A stretch of DNA of 34,915 bases from Lentisphaeria bacterium (GTDB lineage Bacteria > Verrucomicrobiota > Lentisphaeria > Victivallales > Victivallaceae), in the NCBI GenBank assembly GCA_018265615.1, contig JABLYX010000051.1:1-34915 (forward strand). The letters run 5' to 3'. Each line of letters begins with the position of its first letter. Within the stretch, counting starts at the first letter, position 1. Made by a program: the position numbers and the translations under genes. The notes under the pieces were generated by a model. That model was given only the letters and a program-made list of their open reading frames with translations, was not told where the DNA came from and made no database searches. Positions 31,502 through 34,915 of this stretch are shown here, piece by piece.

Positions 31502-32857
31502 TCAGGAATCCAGCACTTTTTCGAGCAGTGCGGAGGCGGGAGCGAGCTGCTTGAGCCGGATGACCGCGGCCCAGAGCGGATCGATCTTTTTCCAGGCGGC
31601 GGTGTAGCCGAAGTGACGGAGCTTTTTTGTCCACGGGTGCTGGTGTGACGCGCTGCGGAAGATGTTCCGCCAGCGGTAGAAGCTGCGATAGCTGCGCCGG
31701 TAGCCGGCTTCGAGCTCCTGCGGTGTCATGTGGTCGTGGCGGATCACGGCGTGGCGCGTGTCATAGCGTTCCCAGTCGCGGTGCAGCAGCCGCCCTTCGG
31801 TCTCCATCGCCCGGAAAAACGGGGTGCCGGGGTAGGGGGTCGCGAGGTGGAAGGTCGCAGTTTCGATCCCGGTTTCGACCGCCCACTCAACGGTGCGGCC
31901 AAAGACATCCGCGCGGTCCGCCGGCAGCCCGAAGACGAAGCTTGCGTTGACCATGATTCCGTGATCGTGCAGCCGCCGGACCGTTCCTGCGTACTCGCCG
32001 ATCCGGTTGATCGCCTTGTGGCACGAGGCCAGAGACTCCGGGTTCAGCGACTCGAAGCCGATGAAAAGGCTGCGCAGGCCCGCCTTCGCCGCCGCTTCAA
32101 GCAGCGTGTCGTCCTGCAGCGAGCGCACGGTCGCCGCCCCCTGGAAAACCCGCCCCATGCCGCGCATCCCGTCGAACAGCGCGCGGGCGAAGCGCGGCGA
32201 GCCGAAGAGATTGTCGTCGAGAAAGAAGAGATGGCGGCCGGGAAGGGCGGCGATCTCTCCGAGCGTCCGGTCCACCGGCGCGGTGTAGAATTGTTTCCCG
32301 CCCGCGAAGAAGTTCCGGGTGTAGCAGAAGTCGCAGCTTTGCGGACAGCCGCGCGAGACCACAATCGAATTCGGCACGAGGTAGTTGTTCCGCCGGATGA
32401 GATCGCGCCGGACCGGCGGCGTGCCGTCGAGTGTCCGGCACTCGTCGGTGTAGATCTTCCGGCACTTCCGGTTGCGGCGGAAGTCGCGCAGGAACTCCGG
32501 CCATGCCGCATGGGCGGGGCCGAGCACGAGCGCGTCGGCGTGCCGCAGCGCCTCGTCCGGCAGCGAAGTCGGGTGAAGTCCGCCCATCACGACGAAAATT
32601 CCCCGCTCGCGGCAGCGGTCCGCCATTGCGTATGCGCGGTGCGCATTCGTAATGTAGACCTGAATTGCAACGAGATCCGGCTCTCCGTCCTCCGGAACCT
32701 TCTCCACATGCTGGTCGAAGAGCTCGATTTCGTCGTCCGGACGCAGGTATCCGGCCAGCGTCGCCAGCCCGAGCGGCGGGAAGAGGGAGTATTTGATCGG
32801 GCGGTAGCTGCCCGTTTCCGCCTCGGCCAGCGCCGGAAGAATGAACCTGACTCGCAT
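31502..32857 (-). CDS. B12-binding radical SAM protein
   Basis: Iron-sulfur, S-adenosylmethionine-dependent enzyme of 451 aa. An N-terminal Rossmann-like cobalamin-binding domain (about 1-150, with IKYSLFPPLGLATLAGYL and VVMGGLHPTSLPDEAL) precedes the radical SAM barrel. The 4Fe-4S motif is Cys171-xxx-Cys175-xx-Cys178 in SRGCPQSCDFCYT, followed by FFLDDNLFG and the SAM-binding IGFESLNPES. The C-terminal Arg-rich tail (RRSYRSFYRWRNIF) is common in this class. Such proteins perform methylations or rearrangements in cofactor, lipid (e.g. hopanoid) or antibiotic pathways; the substrate is unknown and no partner genes adjoin. The ATG at 32857 has GGAGAG about 6 nt upstream. The promoter at 33025-33053 implies a leader of roughly 155-160 nt. 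Confidence 0.88.
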   Translation of the reverse strand: MRVRFILPALAEAETGSYRPIKYSLFPPLGLATLAGYLRPDDEIELFDQHVEKVPEDGEPDLVAIQVYITNAHRAYAMADRCRERGIFVVMGGLHPTSLPDEALRHADALVLGPAHAAWPEFLRDFRRNRKCRKIYTDECRTLDGTPPVRRDLIRRNNYLVPNSIVVSRGCPQSCDFCYTRNFFAGGKQFYTAPVDRTLGEIAALPGRHLFFLDDNLFGSPRFARALFDGMRGMGRVFQGAATVRSLQDDTLLEAAAKAGLRSLFIGFESLNPESLASCHKAINRIGEYAGTVRRLHDHGIMVNASFVFGLPADRADVFGRTVEWAVETGIETATFHLATPYPGTPFFRAMETEGRLLHRDWERYDTRHAVIRHDHMTPQELEAGYRRSYRSFYRWRNIFRSASHQHPWTKKLRHFGYTAAWKKIDPLWAAVIRLKQLAPASALLEKVLDS

Positions 32858-33024
32858 GGGGATCTCTCCAGTTTAGAGCTTATCAGCTAACCGCTCGTCC
32901 GTAAAAATCATCGATAACTCCATGGTCGCCGATTTTTTTTCAGATTTCGCGGCTGAAATTTCGGCGCTGCGTCATAACATTTCTAAGCTTTTATTGTATA
33001 AGATGCCGGTTCCGGTTCATTCTT

Positions 33025-33053
33025 AGTATGACACGGCAAAAATCATTTTTCAA
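33025..33053 (-). promoter_or_regulatory. Promoter of the radical SAM gene
   Basis: Minus strand: TTGAAA (33053-33048), a 17-bp spacer, CATACT (33030-33025). It lies about 170 nt from the start codon, much further than any other promoter in the window. Confidence 0.55.
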
Positions 33054-33114
33054 CCGGTCAGGCATAAAAAGCGGAATAAATCAGAAATACAAAGGTATAT
33101 TGCAGTTTTGGAAT

Positions 33115-33142
33115 TTGACAAGCAATGAATTGTGACTATTAT
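33115..33142 (+). promoter_or_regulatory. Promoter of the pentad-repeat gene
   Basis: TTGACA (33115-33120, perfect), a 16-bp spacer, TATTAT (33137-33142), about 35 nt before the ATG at 33177. Confidence 0.65.
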
Positions 33143-33176
33143 AAATAACAGGTGAACACTGACTCGGAGGGGCGGA

Positions 33177-33599
33177 ATGAGAATGAAATCGACCAGAATC
33201 ATCGCCGGATTGCCTTTATATGATATAGCATTCGGGCCTGCTCCTGACAGAAACGAGAATATCGGCAGGGCCAGGGGGATTCTTGCGATCGGCAATATTG
33301 CAACAGGAGTAATTGCCCTGGGGCATATGGCACGCGGCTTCCTTGCGGTTGGCGGTGTTGCAGTCGGAGTCATTGCCATTGGCGGAGCGGCTGCGGGAGG
33401 CATAGCCGTGGGGGGCTTGGCAATCGGATTGCTTTTTGCCATGGGCGGTCTGGCATTTGCGCTGTTTGCTGCCGTCGGCGGTGTTGCCGTCGGGCTGTGG
33501 TGGGCTCGGGGAGCGATTGCTGCCGGTTGGAATGCCGAGGGGGCCATCGCCATAGGAAAATACGTGAACGGCGCTCTCCGGATCATGCTTTTTAAATAG
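33177..33599 (+). CDS. Gly/Ala-rich pentad-repeat protein (x-hydrophobic-Ala-x-Gly)
   Basis: Function unknown. The 140-aa product has a short polar head (1-34, containing AGLPLYDIAFGPAPD) followed by ten uninterrupted pentads at residues 35-84 that all fit x-[LIVMA]-A-x-G, for example VIALG, FLAVG and GIAVG. Five more follow after small insertions (91-95 imperfect, 102-106, 113-117, 118-122, 123-127). Codons vary between pentads, so the period is kept at protein level and is not a recent DNA expansion. The strict 5-residue period with small i-2 and hydrophobic i positions is compatible with a quadrilateral beta-solenoid; a glycine-zipper membrane protein is the alternative. The ATG at 33177 has GGAGG about 6 nt upstream (a second ATG follows at 33183). 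The gene is visibly more AT-rich than its neighbours. Confidence 0.75.
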   Translation: MRMKSTRIIAGLPLYDIAFGPAPDRNENIGRARGILAIGNIATGVIALGHMARGFLAVGGVAVGVIAIGGAAAGGIAVGGLAIGLLFAMGGLAFALFAAVGGVAVGLWWARGAIAAGWNAEGAIAIGKYVNGALRIMLFK

Positions 33600-33646
33600 T
33601 TGTCTCACGGAGCTGCCGGCTGCCGTTTCACAACGGGTCGTGTGAA

Positions 33647-33680
33647 CATGACGGGTGCAAATTACGGTACACCCGTCATG
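33647..33680. terminator. Inverted repeat between convergent genes (possible terminator)
   Basis: CATGACGGGTG (33647-33657) and CACCCGTCATG (33670-33680) form a perfect 11-bp stem with a 12-nt loop, between the pentad-repeat stop (33599) and the end of the epimerase gene (33703). There is no T-run on either strand, so it is either a Rho-assisted stop or an mRNA 3'-end stabiliser. Confidence 0.55.
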
Positions 33681-33702
33681 CCTGCCGGAGAAACGGCGTT
33701 TG

Positions 33703-34602
33703 TCAGCAGCCGATCGTTTCCGCGAGCGCGTCCGCGAAGCTCCAGGACGGAGTGAAGCCGATGGAACGGATCTTCTCCGGCGAAGCCGTCGAATGCCTGA
33801 TGTCGCCCGGGCGCTCCGGCAGGTGCACGATTTCGGATTTCGACCCGGTCAGGCGGATGATCTCCTCCGCGAGGTCGTTGATTGTGATCTTTCCGCCGTT
33901 CGCGATATTGTAGACTCCGGTGTGATCGCTCATGGCGAGGAAGACGTTCGCCGCGACGATGTCCTTCACGAAGATGAAGTCGCGGGTCTGGCCGCCATCC
34001 CCGAAGATCGTGAGCGGTTCATTTTTCCGCGCCCTGTCGATGAAAATCGGCACAGCCGCCGCGTAGGCGCCCTTCGGATCCTGGCGCGGCCCGAAGACGT
34101 TGAAGTAACGCAGGCAGGCGGTCCGGAGCTTTCCCGTTTCGGTGAACATTCTGCAATAGTATTCACCGTCGAGCTTCGTGATCGCATAGGGGCTCTTCGG
34201 TTCCGGCGTCATCGTTTCGCGCTTCGGGAGCTCCGGGTTGTCGCCGTAAACCGCCGCCGAGGTGGAGAAGCAGAGCTTCTTCACGCCTGCGCGCGCGGCT
34301 TCTTCCAATACCGTGGCCATGCCGGTGCCGTTGATGTCGATGCATTCGGCGATCTTCTCCATCGATTCCGGCACGCTTACGAGCGCGGCGAGGTGGAAGA
34401 CATAGTCGACCCCCTGCATCGCCGCGCGGACGAGCTCCCGGTCGCGGATGTCGCCTTCGATGAATTCGGCTGCGAGCCCGTCGAGGTTCTTCCGGTATCC
34501 GGAACGCAGTGAATCGAGCACCCGTACTTCGGCTTTCCCCTGGAAATGTTCGGCGATATGGCTGCCGATGAATCCGGCGCCTCCGGTGATCAGAACGCGC
34601 AT
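33703..34602 (-). CDS. NAD-dependent UDP-sugar epimerase (extended SDR, GalE/WbpP-like)
   Basis: Cytoplasmic extended short-chain dehydrogenase of 299 aa that interconverts or epimerises nucleotide sugars at C4, supplying precursors for envelope glycans. It shows the NAD-binding GGAGFIGSHI (7-16), FHLAALVSVPES, the catalytic Ser (STSAAVYGD) and Tyr139/Lys143 in SPYAITKLDGEYY, then FNVFGPRQDPKGAYAAAVP and DFIFVKDIV. The ending is shorter than E. coli GalE (338 aa) and resembles UDP-GlcNAc/GlcNAcA 4-epimerase-type enzymes (WbpP/Gne), but the substrate is not fixed. The ATG at 34602 has GGGAG about 9 nt upstream. It is a single-gene unit with its own promoter, divergent from the nifJ-like gene. 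Confidence 0.88.
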   Translation of the reverse strand: MRVLITGGAGFIGSHIAEHFQGKAEVRVLDSLRSGYRKNLDGLAAEFIEGDIRDRELVRAAMQGVDYVFHLAALVSVPESMEKIAECIDINGTGMATVLEEAARAGVKKLCFSTSAAVYGDNPELPKRETMTPEPKSPYAITKLDGEYYCRMFTETGKLRTACLRYFNVFGPRQDPKGAYAAAVPIFIDRARKNEPLTIFGDGGQTRDFIFVKDIVAANVFLAMSDHTGVYNIANGGKITINDLAEEIIRLTGSKSEIVHLPERPGDIRHSTASPEKIRSIGFTPSWSFADALAETIGC

Positions 34603-34650
34603 GGTCGTTGCTCCCTCAGAGTGATGAATGGTTGTTTTGTCCTGCTGTAC

Positions 34651-34678
34651 AATATAGACCGGAAATCCGGTTTGCCAA
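34651..34678 (-). promoter_or_regulatory. Promoter of the UDP-sugar epimerase gene
   Basis: Minus strand: TTGGCA (34678-34673), a 16-bp spacer, TATATT (34656-34651), about 48 nt before the ATG at 34602. Confidence 0.65.
34658..34671. promoter_or_regulatory. Palindrome inside the epimerase promoter spacer (possible operator)
   Basis: ACCGGA (34658-34663) and TCCGGT (34666-34671) are perfect 6-bp arms separated by 2 bp, filling the spacer between the -35 and -10 boxes. A bound dimer would exclude RNA polymerase. The regulator is unknown. Confidence 0.4.
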
Positions 34679-34762
34679 ATGGAGATTTGCTGAATGGTTA
34701 TGGATTTTTCGGTAAAAGTCCGCGCCCCGGCGGATTCCTTCGGAAAATCGTATGAAACGGGT

Positions 34763-34791
34763 TTGCAAAAGTCGCCGGATGGGTGTAAATT
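34763..34791 (+). promoter_or_regulatory. Promoter of the nifJ-like gene
   Basis: TTGCAA (34763-34768), a 17-bp spacer, TAAATT (34786-34791). The expected start near 34798 gives a leader of about 80 nt containing two inverted repeats. Confidence 0.65.
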
Positions 34792-34815
34792 GTGATATTA
34801 TTTGTGGTACCGGAG

Positions 34816-34830
34816 TAATGACGGTCATTA
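34816..34830. promoter_or_regulatory. Perfect palindrome TAATGAC-G-GTCATTA in the nifJ-like leader (possible operator)
   Basis: Seven-bp arms around one base, about 18 nt downstream of the expected transcription start. The position suits a roadblock or repressor site. It does not match the FNR (TTGAT-N4-ATCAA) or Rex (TTGTGA-based) consensus. Confidence 0.45.
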
Positions 34831-34833
34831 TTC

Positions 34834-34856
34834 AGTAAAAGAAGCCAACTTTTACT
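34834..34856 (+). promoter_or_regulatory. Leader hairpin before the nifJ-like gene
   Basis: AGTAAAAG (34834-34841) and CTTTTACT (34849-34856) form a perfect 8-bp stem with a 7-nt loop. It ends 14 nt before the GGAGG ribosome-binding site, so it does not sequester it directly. It could stabilise the messenger or be a second operator. Confidence 0.4.
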
Positions 34857-34879
34857 CATCAATCAATAACGGAGGAATC

Positions 34880-34915
34880 ATGGCTAAAAAAATGCAAACC
34901 ATCGACGGGAATTAC
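34880..34915 (+). CDS. nifJ: Probable pyruvate:ferredoxin (flavodoxin) oxidoreductase, first 12 codons only
   Basis: Only MAKKMQTIDGNY is in the window. This opening, especially the K-x-x-TIDGN pattern at residues 4-11, is the usual N-terminus of single-chain pyruvate:ferredoxin oxidoreductases (about 1180 aa), which convert pyruvate and CoA to acetyl-CoA, CO2 and reduced ferredoxin in anaerobes. The ATG at 34880 has a perfect GGAGG (34871-34875) 4 nt upstream. The call rests on a very short match plus the fit to an anaerobic organism, so it is tentative. Confidence 0.55.
   Translation, partial: MAKKMQTIDGNY

Larger units (their letters stand above)
32858..33176. other. 319-bp AT-richer gap between divergent genes
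   Basis: This holds the radical SAM promoter (33025-33053) with its long leader and the promoter and leader of the pentad-repeat gene (33115-33176). The leader of the radical SAM gene contains a possible 16-codon frame (ATG at 32923, stop at 32873) that ends 15 nt before the gene's start and has no clear ribosome-binding site. No hairpin, tRNA or riboswitch structure was recognised. Confidence 0.6.

Noticed and set aside
1..34915. tRNA, rRNA, CRISPR, IS or phage features
   Set aside because: Gaps were read on both strands. No cloverleaf-like CCA-ended segment, regularly spaced repeats, transposase/integrase frame or long terminal repeats were found.

Overview
The window is a GC-rich (roughly 60-65 % by eye) bacterial chromosome segment of single-copy genes with short spacers. 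No rRNA, tRNA, CRISPR array, insertion sequence or phage gene was found. The gene content suggests a Gram-negative carbohydrate-degrading anaerobe of the Planctomycetes-Verrucomicrobia-Chlamydiae group, most likely Lentisphaerota (Victivallis-like). This is inference from GH38, GH20, heparinase-fold and AGE-epimerase genes, AraC control, a Ni-type superoxide dismutase, a probable pyruvate:ferredoxin oxidoreductase at the right edge, and several large exported proteins of no recognised family.

Layout. 1-3777 (-): one operon, MFS transporter > YmdB-type metallophosphoesterase > ribBA > gltS (cut by the left edge). 3960-5561 (+): ArnT/PMT-type glycosyltransferase with a strong terminator. 5613-8483: AGE-family epimerase and sugar-phosphate-isomerase-like TIM barrel (-), divergent from a maltose-acetyltransferase-like gene (+). 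8532-10940 (-): an 802-aa protein resembling a glycoside hydrolase. 11067-15008: NagD-type HAD phosphatase (-) divergent from a large MscS channel (+) coupled to a CAT-fold acetyltransferase. 14972-20593: AraC regulator (-) divergent from an exported heparinase II/III-family protein (+), then a GH38 alpha-mannosidase (-). 20710-21866: exported Ni-superoxide dismutase (-) divergent from a nucleoside deaminase (+). 21860-29702 (-): a 1026-aa exported CsgG-like/beta-propeller protein, YjbQ, an anchored proline-rich protein, then a 7-TM protein with a large extracytoplasmic domain led by a HlyD/RND-type adaptor. 29782-32857 (-): GH20 hexosaminidase and B12-binding radical SAM protein. 33177-34915: a pentad-repeat protein (+), a UDP-sugar epimerase (-) and the first codons of probable nifJ (+).

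How it works together. Sugar processing is spread over single-gene units rather than a classical SusCD polysaccharide utilisation locus. Only the heparinase-family protein has a signal peptide; GH38 and GH20 look cytoplasmic, so oligosaccharides would have to be imported before final trimming. The AGE epimerase, TIM barrel, acetyltransferase and UDP-sugar epimerase fit sugar interconversion.

The clearest non-coding signal is a uniform promoter: 20 sites upstream of genes match TTGNNN-N16/17-TATNNT or a close variant, and they fix start codons and operon limits. The most unusual items are (i) a Ni-SOD whose Ni-hook histidine would be exposed by signal peptidase rather than by a SodX-type protease, (ii) a 140-aa protein made largely of an x-hydrophobic-Ala-x-Gly pentad, and (iii) an adaptor/7-TM operon without recognisable pump partners. 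No complete new multi-gene system could be demonstrated.
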